Shown in pieces: positions 46,748-55,042 of a stretch of DNA of 64,000 nucleotides. Each line of letters begins with the position of its first letter. Position 1 is the stretch's first letter. The translations under genes were made by a program, and so were the position numbers. The notes beneath the pieces were generated by a model that saw nothing but the letters and a program-made list of their open reading frames with translations, was not told the DNA's origin and made no database searches. This stretch comes from Bacillus sp. FJAT-27445 (GTDB lineage: Bacteria; Bacillota; Bacilli; Bacillales; Cytobacillaceae): NCBI RefSeq assembly GCF_001510665.1, contig NZ_LMTI01000002.1, positions 642,044-706,043 on the forward strand, in the 5' to 3' direction.

Positions 46748-47794
46748 TTGGTTGATGCCTATATTGCGATAACCATACTTTGGGGATTTGTCTTCATTTA
46801 TGCTGTAATGGCAACGATGGACTTTGGCGCTGGATTCTGGTCAATGATTTACATCAACAGGAAAAATACCGGGGCAACGAATATTGCCAACCGTTACCTG
46901 TCACCCACGTGGGAAGTGACGAATACGTTTATTGTCGCTCTCGTTGTTGCCATCTACAGCCTTTTTCCACGGGGGGCATATACCCTCGGGACCGTTCTGC
47001 TAATTCCCGGAAGCATCATCCTCGTCCTGCTGACGTTAAGGAGTGCATTTCTTGTATTTTCCAATATTGCGGAAGAATACCGAAAGCCGTTAACCTATGT
47101 GTCAGGAATTAGCGGATTTTTAATCCCCGGATTGTTAATGAGTGTCCTTCCGATTACCCATGGCCAGTATATCGATACAATCAACGGGAATCAGACCTTG
47201 AACCTGGCCAGGCTTTTTACAAGCCCGAATGAATATGCTTTCTTTGGCTTTGCTATTAGCTCGACATTGTTCCTTTCTTCCTTACTGCTGGCGGATTATT
47301 CAAAGGTATCGAATGACTTCCATGCATATGGAATTTACCGGCGGGATGCCCTAATCCTTGGCCCTGTTTCGATGGTGATGGCATTGGCAATCATGGTTAC
47401 ACTGAAAAGGGAAGTCTCCTGGATTTACAACGGGATGATGGAATATCTTCCCTTGCTTTTCCTTTCATCAGGATTATTCCTGCTTGGAGGTCTCGCCCTT
47501 TTCCTCCCATCAAAACGGGATGGACAAAGGGTCACGGGCATGCCAAGAATTGCGGTCATTGCCGTAACAGCCCAATACCTTGTTGCGAGCTATGTATATG
47601 GAAGGGCGCACCTGCCCTATCTCGTCTATCCGGATGTGACCATCCACTCGGCTTTTACCGACCCCAATTCGTTTAGGGCCGTTTTTGCGACCTATATCGT
47701 TGGCTTTGCCATCCTGTTTCCCGGTTTCATTTATTTTTGGAGCCTGTTCATGCATGACAAGAAATATCTTCGAAAAAACAAAGCCGCGGACTGA
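46748..47794 (+). CDS. ythB: Cytochrome bd-type quinol oxidase subunit II (YthB)
   Basis: 348 residues with about eight membrane segments and the CydB N-terminus ILWGFVFIYAVMATMDFGAG. It pairs with YthA in the terminal oxidase. The TTG at 46748 follows AAGGAGGTG closely. In B. subtilis ythAB is the second bd oxidase besides cydAB. A small DUF1540 gene lies 88 bases downstream and may be in the same transcript. Confidence 0.92.
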   Translation: MVDAYIAITILWGFVFIYAVMATMDFGAGFWSMIYINRKNTGATNIANRYLSPTWEVTNTFIVALVVAIYSLFPRGAYTLGTVLLIPGSIILVLLTLRSAFLVFSNIAEEYRKPLTYVSGISGFLIPGLLMSVLPITHGQYIDTINGNQTLNLARLFTSPNEYAFFGFAISSTLFLSSLLLADYSKVSNDFHAYGIYRRDALILGPVSMVMALAIMVTLKREVSWIYNGMMEYLPLLFLSSGLFLLGGLALFLPSKRDGQRVTGMPRIAVIAVTAQYLVASYVYGRAHLPYLVYPDVTIHSAFTDPNSFRAVFATYIVGFAILFPGFIYFWSLFMHDKKYLRKNKAAD

Positions 47795-47882
47795 TGCCAA
47801 AACCCGCATTTTTTGGCAGGGATGAATTCCTTACATGCTTCAGAAGCTAAATTCGTATCCCAAATTTTAAGGAGTGATACGA

Positions 47883-48041
47883 ATGGCAAAAGACGTCCTG
47901 TGTGAAGTGAACAATTGTACGTTTTGGGAAAATGGCAATAGGTGCGGTGCAGAGCAAATTTATGTCGTAAGCCATACGGGAGAAACAGCGGATACGAGTA
48001 GGGAAACCGATTGCAAAACATTTGAGCCTCATGGCCATTGA
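47883..48041 (+). CDS. DUF1540 small Cys-rich protein
   Basis: A 52-residue protein with Cys at about residues 7, 12, 21 and 44 in the DUF1540 order, CEVNNCTFWENGNRC then CKTF, probably binding a metal ion. AAGGAGTGATACGA precedes the ATG. DUF1540 proteins are often induced in sporulation in Bacillus and have no settled function. It lies downstream of ythAB and is followed by two hairpins. Confidence 0.85.
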   Translation: MAKDVLCEVNNCTFWENGNRCGAEQIYVVSHTGETADTSRETDCKTFEPHGH

Positions 48042-48056
48042 GTTTTAATTAGCAAA

Positions 48057-48133
48057 AAGCCGGTTCCTTTTAGGGACCGGCTCAGACTGTAGACACACTC
48101 GTAGAACTCCGGGTTTGTCTACAGTCTTTTTTG
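48057..48133 (+). terminator. Two consecutive hairpins, the second a clear terminator
   Basis: AGCCGGTTCC pairs with GGGACCGGCT (48057-48082). Next, AGACTGTAGACA (48084-48095) pairs with TGTCTACAGTCT (48116-48127), followed by TTTTTTG. Confidence 0.9.
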
Positions 48134-48157
48134 ATTAAGGCTATGTTAAATTTGGCT

Positions 48158-48284
48158 GTTGATTTCCACTACGGGTGGACGCTTTCCGCGGGCGGGGCCG
48201 AGCCGCTTCCCTCGCTACGCTCAGTCCAGGGTCTCGACTTTCCCGCTATTCCCGCAGGAGTCGCCACCCTCCATTCCAATCAAC
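48158..48284. repeat. 127-bp GC-rich interspersed repeat with imperfect terminal inverted repeats
   Basis: The ends GTTGATTTCCACTACGGGTG and CACCCTCCATTCCAATCAAC are near inverted copies; the middle is GC-rich (CGCTTTCCGCGGGCGGGGC, and CCCGCAGGAGTCGCC). This is the layout of a non-coding repeat family I recall as common between Bacillaceae genes. It has no gene of its own and resembles a small non-autonomous element. Confidence 0.75.
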
Positions 48285-48329
48285 TGAAACCTCCTTATAT
48301 AAAGAACGCTTTTATTAGGAGAGGAGTTT

Positions 48330-50225
48330 TCAACCATCAATCAATTCGGCTAGCAGTTCATACATGGAATCGCGGTCCTTTTCAAGTTTTTTCTTTGAGA
48401 TGAACAGCGCCTGCAGCCTCTCAAGCTTTGTTTCAATTTCCAATTCAGATTCAAGGATGGAAAGCTCCAGTTCCGCCTTCTCCAATCCAGCTTCTATTTC
48501 TTCTATTTGTTTCGTGCTGCTTTTGACCATCGGCTTATTCTCTGCCCGCTTTACATGTTTCGGTGCGGCCACTTCCTTCGGGGGCTCCTCCCGCCCCTTA
48601 AGTTCTTCCAGCTTCATTTTCGCCCAAGTATAGCCTCCTTCAAATGCATAAAGCTTCGTGTTATGAATCCAATATGTCTTTTTGAAAAGCTTATTTAGAA
48701 AGTACCGGTCATGCGATACGGCAAGTATCGTGCCTTTAAAGTCTTCAAGGGCATCCTCCAGTACTTCCCTCGAGTCAATATCGAGGTGGTTTGTCGGCTC
48801 ATCCAGCACAAGGAAATTGATATCCTGATACATCAATTGAGCCAAGCGGAGCCTCATTTTTTCGCCGCCGCTCAGCTGGCCGACTGAACGAAACACAGCC
48901 GGGCCATAAAATAGAAATTTCGCAAGTATGTGCCTTGCTTCCCCTTCAGGAACATGAACCTCATCACGGAAAGCATCAATCAGTCTCCGATTTGGCACCA
49001 AGGCTGAAAAATGCTGTGACAGGTAACCGATTTTCACATTGCTCCCGACCTTCAACTTACCCGCATCCGCCTCGACCTCGTTCAACAGCATCCGGATAAT
49101 GGTCGACTTTCCGGCACCATTCGGCCCGACAATGGCAGTCCGGTCAAGGTATTGGACAAGCATGCTTGCCTCTTCGAACAACCTTTTGTCGCCAAATGTT
49201 TTTGAGACCGCCTCCATGCAAAACACGTCTTTCCCGCTCCTGTCCGTTTTCTCAAATTCAAGGTCCATTTGCTTCCGCTCAAGCACTGGGCGCTTCACTT
49301 TTTCCATTCTCTCAAGGGCACGTTCCATATTCCTGGCCCGTTTATGTAGCCCTTCGCTCGGAGGGTTTGCCTGGTTTGCCCATTCCCTTAGCCGTTTGAT
49401 CGCTTCTTTCATTTTCTTTATTTTCTTTTGCTGTTCCTGATAGGCCTGGAATTCCTGCAATAGCCTTTCCTCTTTTTCTTTTACAAAACCGGAATAATTC
49501 GTGTGGTAAATTGTCAGCTCCCCGTCCTCAAGATCAAAAACCTTGGAAACAACGCTATCAAGGAAATAGCGGTCATGCGATATACAGACAATGGTGCCGC
49601 CATATTCCGCTAAATAGCCCTCAAGCCATTCAACCGCCAAAATATCAAGATGGTTTGTCGGTTCATCCAACAATAGCAAATCTGGCTTTTGGAGGAGTAC
49701 AAGGCCAAGGCAAATCTTGGTCTGTTCGCCCCCGCTCAATTGCATAAAAGGCTCCTTTAGAAACCCTTCAATCCCAAGCCCTTTTGCCACCCTCGAAATA
49801 TCGGCATCCATTTCATATCCACCGGAGAGGCTGAATTCATCCTGGAGGCGCCCATACTCAGCGAGGTCACTGGCAAGCGTCCTTTCATCCACCGCAGCAG
49901 CCATATTCGCTTCGAGATTTCTGAGCCGGGAAGCTATTTTTGTAAGACCGGAAAAAGCGGATTGAAGGACATCCAGGCCGGTTGTTCCTGAAGGGTAGCG
50001 TGGAATTTGTGCCAAATACCCAATCCTTGCCCCTTTTTTAAAATGAATCTGTCCCTTATCAATTGTTTCTTCGTTTGCAAGCAGCTTAAAAATGGTTGTC
50101 TTCCCGCTTCCGTTTCTCCCAACAAGGCCAATCCTGTCCTTTTCTTTTATCTCAAATGATAAATTTTCTACTATACTATTTCCACCAAATATTTTTGAAA
50201 TTTGTTGGACGCTGCATAAAATCAT
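48330..50225 (-). CDS. ABC-F family ATPase, antibiotic resistance-type (ribosome protection candidate)
   Basis: 631 residues with two ATPase domains on one chain and no membrane segment. First domain: Walker A GLVGRNGSGKTT, signature LSGGEQTK, LLLDEPTNHLD; second: VGPNGAGKST, LSGGEKMR, LVLDEPTNHLD. The inter-domain linker (about residues 230-320) is long, charged and helical, and a C-terminal coiled coil (about 540-625) follows, as in Uup/YdiF-type and Vml-type factors. Such proteins enter the ribosomal E-site and relieve stalling or dislodge antibiotics. AGGAAGAGGG precedes the ATG at 50225. The attenuator-like leader suggests the resistance class rather than a housekeeping factor, which is inference. 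Confidence 0.88.
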   Translation of the reverse strand: MILCSVQQISKIFGGNSIVENLSFEIKEKDRIGLVGRNGSGKTTIFKLLANEETIDKGQIHFKKGARIGYLAQIPRYPSGTTGLDVLQSAFSGLTKIASRLRNLEANMAAAVDERTLASDLAEYGRLQDEFSLSGGYEMDADISRVAKGLGIEGFLKEPFMQLSGGEQTKICLGLVLLQKPDLLLLDEPTNHLDILAVEWLEGYLAEYGGTIVCISHDRYFLDSVVSKVFDLEDGELTIYHTNYSGFVKEKEERLLQEFQAYQEQQKKIKKMKEAIKRLREWANQANPPSEGLHKRARNMERALERMEKVKRPVLERKQMDLEFEKTDRSGKDVFCMEAVSKTFGDKRLFEEASMLVQYLDRTAIVGPNGAGKSTIIRMLLNEVEADAGKLKVGSNVKIGYLSQHFSALVPNRRLIDAFRDEVHVPEGEARHILAKFLFYGPAVFRSVGQLSGGEKMRLRLAQLMYQDINFLVLDEPTNHLDIDSREVLEDALEDFKGTILAVSHDRYFLNKLFKKTYWIHNTKLYAFEGGYTWAKMKLEELKGREEPPKEVAAPKHVKRAENKPMVKSSTKQIEEIEAGLEKAELELSILESELEIETKLERLQALFISKKKLEKDRDSMYELLAELIDG

Positions 50226-50650
50226 TTCCCTCTTCCTTTCATACATAAGGTTCTGGCAAAAGGCAAAATAAAAAGCCATGAAGGGATCATCCTCCATGAC
50301 TAATCGATACTTACACCCGTTTCCCGCAAGCATGGTTCCCGAACGATTGGATTCACACCAATCCTTTTGCCCGGGTCATTTGCATTGCAGGGTATATTTT
50401 GGCTTTCGGGACACCAAAAAAAGAGCATTGCGCTCTCTTTTGCCGCCGATAATATCGAACTGGAATTGAGACCTCTTACCGTTCTGTTTCATATTCAATT
50501 GCTAAATGAGGGCACACCTGTCCCGTCAAAAGCAATTTCATGAAAAATTGCACGGCAAATATAAATAAATTCCAAAAATCCACCATGCAATCCTACAGAA
50601 CGTATCATCTCAATTCCACCTCCTTTATACCAATAAGTTCCTTTATTATA
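50226..50650 (-). promoter_or_regulatory. Long attenuator-like leader of the ABC-F gene
   Basis: About 415 bases between promoter and start. It contains a 37-codon upstream ORF, a terminator (10-bp stem AAAAGAGAGC/GCTCTTTTTT around GCAAT near 50414-50439) with a T-tract, a GGATTGG/CCAATC hairpin, and a second hairpin with T-tract (GTCATGGAGG with CCCTTCATGGC, then TTTTTATTTT, near 50268-50299) just before the coding start. Confidence 0.75.
50495..50608 (-). CDS. Upstream ORF (37-residue leader peptide candidate)
   Basis: ATG at 50608 with a near-perfect AAAGGAGGTGG site eight bases upstream; the peptide starts MIRSVGLHGGFLEFIYI and ends VPSFSN. It lies within the leader of the ABC-F gene, 80 bases before the first terminator. 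In known ABC-F resistance genes, stalling on such an ORF opens an anti-terminator. The peptide itself has no family that I recognise. Confidence 0.65.
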   Translation of the reverse strand: MIRSVGLHGGFLEFIYICRAIFHEIAFDGTGVPSFSN

Positions 50651-50673
50651 TGACGATGTAAAAAATATCGCAA
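50645..50673 (-). promoter_or_regulatory. SigA promoter of the ABC-F leader
   Basis: TTGCGA, a 17-base spacer and a perfect TATAAT on the minus strand, 37 bases before the upstream ORF. Confidence 0.85.
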
Positions 50674-50705
50674 CTTTTAATTTTCAGAACTTTTATTTCA
50701 CGGAC

Positions 50706-51812
50706 TCAAAAACGGAAGGCCTTTCTCTTTGTTGATATTTGCTCAAGGCGGCTTCGATTTACTTCAAATCCGATTCCGGGACTTTTAGGAACGGTGATCC
50801 AGCCGTTTTCCACTAAAACTCCCGGCGCAATGATATCCTCCTCCCAAAAACGGGAGGACGATGAAATATCGCCTGGAATTGTGAACCCTGGCAGCGATGC
50901 AAGTGCGATGTTATGCGCCCGCGACACCCCAAATTCAATCATGCCCCCGCACCACACCGGGATTCCTCTGTCCTTGCAAAAATTATGGATCCGGATTGCC
51001 TCTTGCAGGCCGCCTACTTTTCCTGCCTTAATCGAAACAATCCTGCAGCTTCCAAGCTCCACAGCCATAACCGCATCTGTAAAGGAGTTGATGCTTTCAT
51101 CAAGGCAAATGGCGGTTGTAAGCTTCGTCTGCAGCTTTGCATGCTCTAGGAAGTCATTATGGGCAAGCGGCTGCTCAATCATCAGCAGGCCGAGTTCATC
51201 GAGCGCTTTCAGCTTGTCCGCGTCGTTCAGCGTATAGGCTGAATTGGCGTCGGCCATGATTGGCAAGTCTGGAAAAGCTTTGCGAATCCTTGAAAGGAGC
51301 CGATAATCATTTGCAGGGCTTATCTTTACCTTGATCCGCTGATAGCCTTCCTCCACATACATGGCTGTTTGTTCAAGTGCCTGGCCTTCATCCTTTGAAG
51401 CAACGACGACACCGGATGGAATCCGGTCTGCCTCACCGCCGATAAGCCTTGCTAGCGATACCTGTTTTTGTTTCGCGTACAAGTCCCAAAGTGCCAGTTC
51501 AATTGCGGATTTTGCCATATGGTTGCGGCGAATTCCTCCGAACAGCAAGGATGCATCCTTGGGATGGGAAACCGGATTTCTTTTTAAAAGAGGAATCAGA
51601 AATTCCGTCATTACATGCCAGCAAGTGCCTACTGTTTCCTCAGTATACCAGGGGGACGAGAATGCGACACCTTCCCCGAAGCCCCTGTTGCCATCCTCAT
51701 CAACCGCTTCAACAATAATGCTTTCCCTTTCCTCTACCGTCCCAAGGTGGGTATGGAAAGGCTGCTTCAAAGGCATGGAGATGATACTTGCATGTATGGA
51801 AGAAAGATTCAT
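50706..51812 (-). CDS. menC: o-Succinylbenzoate synthase
   Basis: 368 residues of the enolase superfamily. The catalytic Lys are in KVKISP (about residue 162) and SIKAGKVGG, and the metal ligands are in MADANSA, MIEQPL and CLDESI. It dehydrates SHCHC to o-succinylbenzoate in menaquinone synthesis. Its start overlaps the end of menE by four bases. It is last in the menFDHBEC run; no clear terminator separates it from the ABC-F gene. Confidence 0.94.
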   Translation of the reverse strand: MNLSSIHASIISMPLKQPFHTHLGTVEERESIIVEAVDEDGNRGFGEGVAFSSPWYTEETVGTCWHVMTEFLIPLLKRNPVSHPKDASLLFGGIRRNHMAKSAIELALWDLYAKQKQVSLARLIGGEADRIPSGVVVASKDEGQALEQTAMYVEEGYQRIKVKISPANDYRLLSRIRKAFPDLPIMADANSAYTLNDADKLKALDELGLLMIEQPLAHNDFLEHAKLQTKLTTAICLDESINSFTDAVMAVELGSCRIVSIKAGKVGGLQEAIRIHNFCKDRGIPVWCGGMIEFGVSRAHNIALASLPGFTIPGDISSSSRFWEEDIIAPGVLVENGWITVPKSPGIGFEVNRSRLEQISTKRKAFRF

Positions 51813-53299
51813 TGATCCATTTCTCCAATCAATTCAGGCAGTTTCCTGCGCATTAATTTGTTTGAAGCATTTCTTGGCAGCTCGGATGTAAAGTAGAAAT
51901 TCCTTGGCACCTTGTATTTCGCGAGCCGCTCAACACAAAAGAGGCGAAGCTCTTCAACGGATGGTGCATTTAGCCCCTTTGGAACAATAAAAGCGGCTGG
52001 TGCCTGTCCCCACTTGCTATCCGGCATTCCGGCAACGCCAACATCCCGGACCCCTGGATGGGAAAGAAGGACGCTTTCAATTTCAGCGGGATAGATGTTT
52101 TCTCCTCCGGAAATAATCAGGTCGGAGCGCCGGTCAAGGACATAAAGGAAACCGTCTTCGTCGAGGCGGCCGATGTCCCCTGTATGCAGCCAGCCATCAA
52201 TGATTTTTTCAGCTGTTTCCTCGGGTCTATTCAAATACCCAGGCGTGACATTTGGCCCCTTCAGCAGAATTTCACCAGCTTCACCGATTGATGCATCGGT
52301 TCCATCAGGCATTTGGATCTTCATTGATACCGGGAATAAAGGCTTTCCGGCAGACCCCAATTTTGTGAGGCTGTATTCCGGGGAAAGAGTTACAGACTGT
52401 GACGCTGTTTCGGTCATGCCGTATGTCTGATAGACCGGAATCCCCTTCTCCCTGCACGCTTCCAACAAAGGCAGCGGGGCTGGCCCGCCTCCGAGTAGCA
52501 TGCATCGGAACGTTTCAGGCAGGCGCTTTTCTCCAAGCATTTCGAGTACCCTTGATAGAGTTGTCCCGACGACAGACATGATTGTCACCTGCTTCGACTG
52601 AATCTCCTCAATAACCTTTTCCTCGTCAAAATGGCTGTGGATGATAATATGCATCCCATAAATGATGCACCTCATCAGGATGGAATAGCCGCTAATATGA
52701 AAAAGCGGAACGGTACATAACCATGTATCTTCCGTGGAAAGGCCAAGATTCAAGGCAGAACCCGAAGCGCTCCAGAAATGGTTCCCATACGTTTGGAGAA
52801 CGCCTTTCGGGCTGCCCGTCGTGCCGGACGTATACATTACCGTACAGACACTTTCGAGCGGCACTTCGTCTGGAACAATTATTTCACCACGTTCAGTTGC
52901 CCGAAGTTCTTCCAATGAAACACATTTGGTACTAGGCAGGCCTGTTGCCGAACTTTCTGCCTTTTCTTTGAAGGCTTCATCGTAAACCAGGAATCCCGCT
53001 TGGGCATCTTTAAGCTGAAAGGAGAGTTCAGTGGTCGACAGCCGGTTGTTCAGCATGACGGCGGGTGCCCCGCATAGCTGGAGCGCGAATAACAAAACTG
53101 CAGTGTCAAGGCTGTTTCTTACAAGGATGCCTGTATAGCTCCCATTCCTGATTCCTATGACGGCCATTTGTTCAGCGACAGCCATACTTCGGCGATAAAG
53201 CTCCCCGAACGTCAGTGTTTCAGGCCCGTAGCTGATAGCAGCCCGGTCCGGGGTCAGGAAAGCGCGTTTTTTTAAAAAATGGGGTAATGTATTTGCCAT
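51809..53299 (-). CDS. menE: o-Succinylbenzoate-CoA ligase
   Basis: About 496 residues of the adenylate-forming family. The ATP loop is YTSGTTGSPKG (about residue 155), then YQTYGMTETA and the hinge segment DRRSDLIISGGENIYP. It activates o-succinylbenzoate with ATP and CoA. The ATG at 53299 is better placed after GAAGGTG than the GTG nine bases upstream. It overlaps menC and is separated from menB by a hairpin with a short T-run. Confidence 0.93.
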   Translation of the reverse strand: MANTLPHFLKKRAFLTPDRAAISYGPETLTFGELYRRSMAVAEQMAVIGIRNGSYTGILVRNSLDTAVLLFALQLCGAPAVMLNNRLSTTELSFQLKDAQAGFLVYDEAFKEKAESSATGLPSTKCVSLEELRATERGEIIVPDEVPLESVCTVMYTSGTTGSPKGVLQTYGNHFWSASGSALNLGLSTEDTWLCTVPLFHISGYSILMRCIIYGMHIIIHSHFDEEKVIEEIQSKQVTIMSVVGTTLSRVLEMLGEKRLPETFRCMLLGGGPAPLPLLEACREKGIPVYQTYGMTETASQSVTLSPEYSLTKLGSAGKPLFPVSMKIQMPDGTDASIGEAGEILLKGPNVTPGYLNRPEETAEKIIDGWLHTGDIGRLDEDGFLYVLDRRSDLIISGGENIYPAEIESVLLSHPGVRDVGVAGMPDSKWGQAPAAFIVPKGLNAPSVEELRLFCVERLAKYKVPRNFYFTSELPRNASNKLMRRKLPELIGEMDQ

Positions 53300-53316
53300 T
53301 CTTTTCACCTTCTATA

Positions 53317-53350
53317 GCAAAACAGCCTGATGGGCGTGCCCATCAAGCTG
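53317..53350 (-). terminator. Hairpin between menB and menE (possible intra-operon attenuator)
   Basis: A 13-bp stem with one mismatch (53323-53335 with 53338-53350), followed on the minus strand by TTTTGCT. It could reduce transcription into menE and menC or stabilise the upstream mRNA. Confidence 0.7.
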
Positions 53351-53398
53351 CAGAATGTTAAATGATCGGCGAATCCGCCTAGAATATATTTTCCCGGT

Positions 53399-54217
53399 TT
53401 ATGGGAAACGAGGGAACTGGCCAAAGTCTGGCTTGCGCTTCTCTTTAAATGAGTCACGGCCTTCCTTTGCTTCTTCTGTTGTATAGTAAAGAAGTGTTGC
53501 ATCCCCAGCAAATTGTTGGAGGCCTGCAAGCCCGTCCGTATCCGCGTTCATTGCGGCTTTCAGGAAGCGAATTGCTGTTGGGCTCTTTTCAAGAATTTCT
53601 TCACACCATTTGATTGTTTCTTCTTCAACCTTGTCAAGCGGCACAACTGTGTTGACAAGACCCATGTCCAATGCCTCCTGGGCGTTGTACTGGCGGCACA
53701 GGTACCAGATTTCGCGTGCCTTTTTGTGCCCGACGATTCTTGCCAGGTAACCGGAACCGTATCCCGCGTCAAAGCTACCGACATTAGGGCCAGTTTGGCC
53801 AAAAATCGCATTATCGGCTGCAATCGTCAGGTCGCAAACGACTTGGAGCACATTTCCTCCGCCGATTGAATAGCCTTTTACCATGGCGATAACTGGTTTT
53901 GGAATAACCCGGATCAACCGTTGAAGGTCAAGGACGTTCAAGCGCGGAATTTGGTCTTCGCCAACATAGCCGCCATGGCCGCGTACCTTCTGGTCACCGC
54001 CTGAACAGAATGCCTTTTCTCCGGCACCTGTCAGGATGATAACCCCGATATTTGAATCATCTCTTGCATAGGCAAAAGCATCAATCATTTCCGTTACCGT
54101 TCTCGGAGTAAAGGCATTGTGCACTTCTGGACGGTTAATGGTGATTTTGGCTATGCCGTTATATGTTTCATATAAAATTTCATTGTATTTGCGTTCTGCA
54201 ACCCATTCTACTGTCAA
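53399..54217 (-). CDS. menB: 1,4-Dihydroxy-2-naphthoyl-CoA synthase
   Basis: 272 residues, crotonase fold, closely like Bacillus MenB ([56 protein letters not shown] end). It closes the second ring of the naphthoate. The TTG at 54217 follows GGGAGG. In the oxyanion-loop helix the usual GGGHVLH is GGGNVLQ here, confirmed in the DNA. It is 15 bases from menH. Confidence 0.95.
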   Translation of the reverse strand: MTVEWVAERKYNEILYETYNGIAKITINRPEVHNAFTPRTVTEMIDAFAYARDDSNIGVIILTGAGEKAFCSGGDQKVRGHGGYVGEDQIPRLNVLDLQRLIRVIPKPVIAMVKGYSIGGGNVLQVVCDLTIAADNAIFGQTGPNVGSFDAGYGSGYLARIVGHKKAREIWYLCRQYNAQEALDMGLVNTVVPLDKVEEETIKWCEEILEKSPTAIRFLKAAMNADTDGLAGLQQFAGDATLLYYTTEEAKEGRDSFKEKRKPDFGQFPRFP

Positions 54218-54232
54218 AAATAAAACCTCCCT

Positions 54233-55042
54233 TTATGTATTTGTCAAAAACCCACTTACTATTGTACCAAATTTCTCCGGATTCTCCACATGAACTGCAT
54301 GCCCCGTATCTTCAACTATAACAACCGAAGCCGAATTGATAAGTGCGCCCATCTTTTCGGCAATCCCGCAGAACTTTTCGTCAAACTCTCCCGCCAAAAG
54401 AAGTACATCCGCCTCTAATTCGGGAAGCCTGTCCCAATAGGACGGCTGGGCTCCAGTCCCCATCCCGATCAAGGATTTGGCCAGCCCTTCCGGTGAGTTT
54501 TCCATTCGCTGAGTTCTAATGGCATCTGTTACTTTATCAGGCATCGCCTGAATTGATTTGAACAGCGGGATATTCTCCCAATAATCGACAAAAGCCTCAG
54601 TGCCTTCTTCTAAAATAAAGTTGGCAAGTTCACTGTCTTTCATGCGCCGTACCTGCCTCTCCTTCTCATTGGCAAGGCCAGGTGATGAACTTTCCAGAAT
54701 CAATTTGCCCACCCGGCCGGGATAGGTTAGCGCAAATGCGAGTGCAAGCCGTCCGCCCATTGAATAGCCCAGGAGATTTACTTTTCCGATCTTGAGTTCA
54801 TCAATTATACCCTTCAGGCCATGGACTGTGGATTCTATACTAAAGCGCTCATGCCCTCCATTGAAATCCGTTTTGCCATGGCCGGGCAGGTCCGGGCAAA
54901 TCATCAATGAATGTTGGCCCAGTATCTCGCAAAAAGGCTTCCATGTGCCCGCGTTGCCTGTAAACCCGTGGAGAAGCAGGAGCGGTTCACCGTACCCGCA
55001 AATTTCCAGATTGTAGACATCCCCATTCACCTTCAGGTTCAT
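54233..55042 (-). CDS. menH: SHCHC synthase MenH (alpha/beta hydrolase)
   Basis: 269 residues. The nucleophile is in GYSMGGR (about residue 93) and the catalytic His in DTGHAVHVENPEKF near the C-terminus; LLLHGFTGNAGTW forms the oxyanion region. It eliminates pyruvate from SEPHCHC. The ATG overlaps the menD stop as ATGA, so translation is coupled; a longer frame upstream is unlikely. Confidence 0.93.
   Translation of the reverse strand: MNLKVNGDVYNLEICGYGEPLLLLHGFTGNAGTWKPFCEILGQHSLMICPDLPGHGKTDFNGGHERFSIESTVHGLKGIIDELKIGKVNLLGYSMGGRLALAFALTYPGRVGKLILESSSPGLANEKERQVRRMKDSELANFILEEGTEAFVDYWENIPLFKSIQAMPDKVTDAIRTQRMENSPEGLAKSLIGMGTGAQPSYWDRLPELEADVLLLAGEFDEKFCGIAEKMGALINSASVVIVEDTGHAVHVENPEKFGTIVSGFLTNT

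Noticed and set aside
50341..50400. GGTGTGAATCC in the ABC-F leader as part of a cobalamin riboswitch
   Set aside because: Only this short piece matches; the B12-box and other conserved parts are missing, and the gene has no link to cobalamin.
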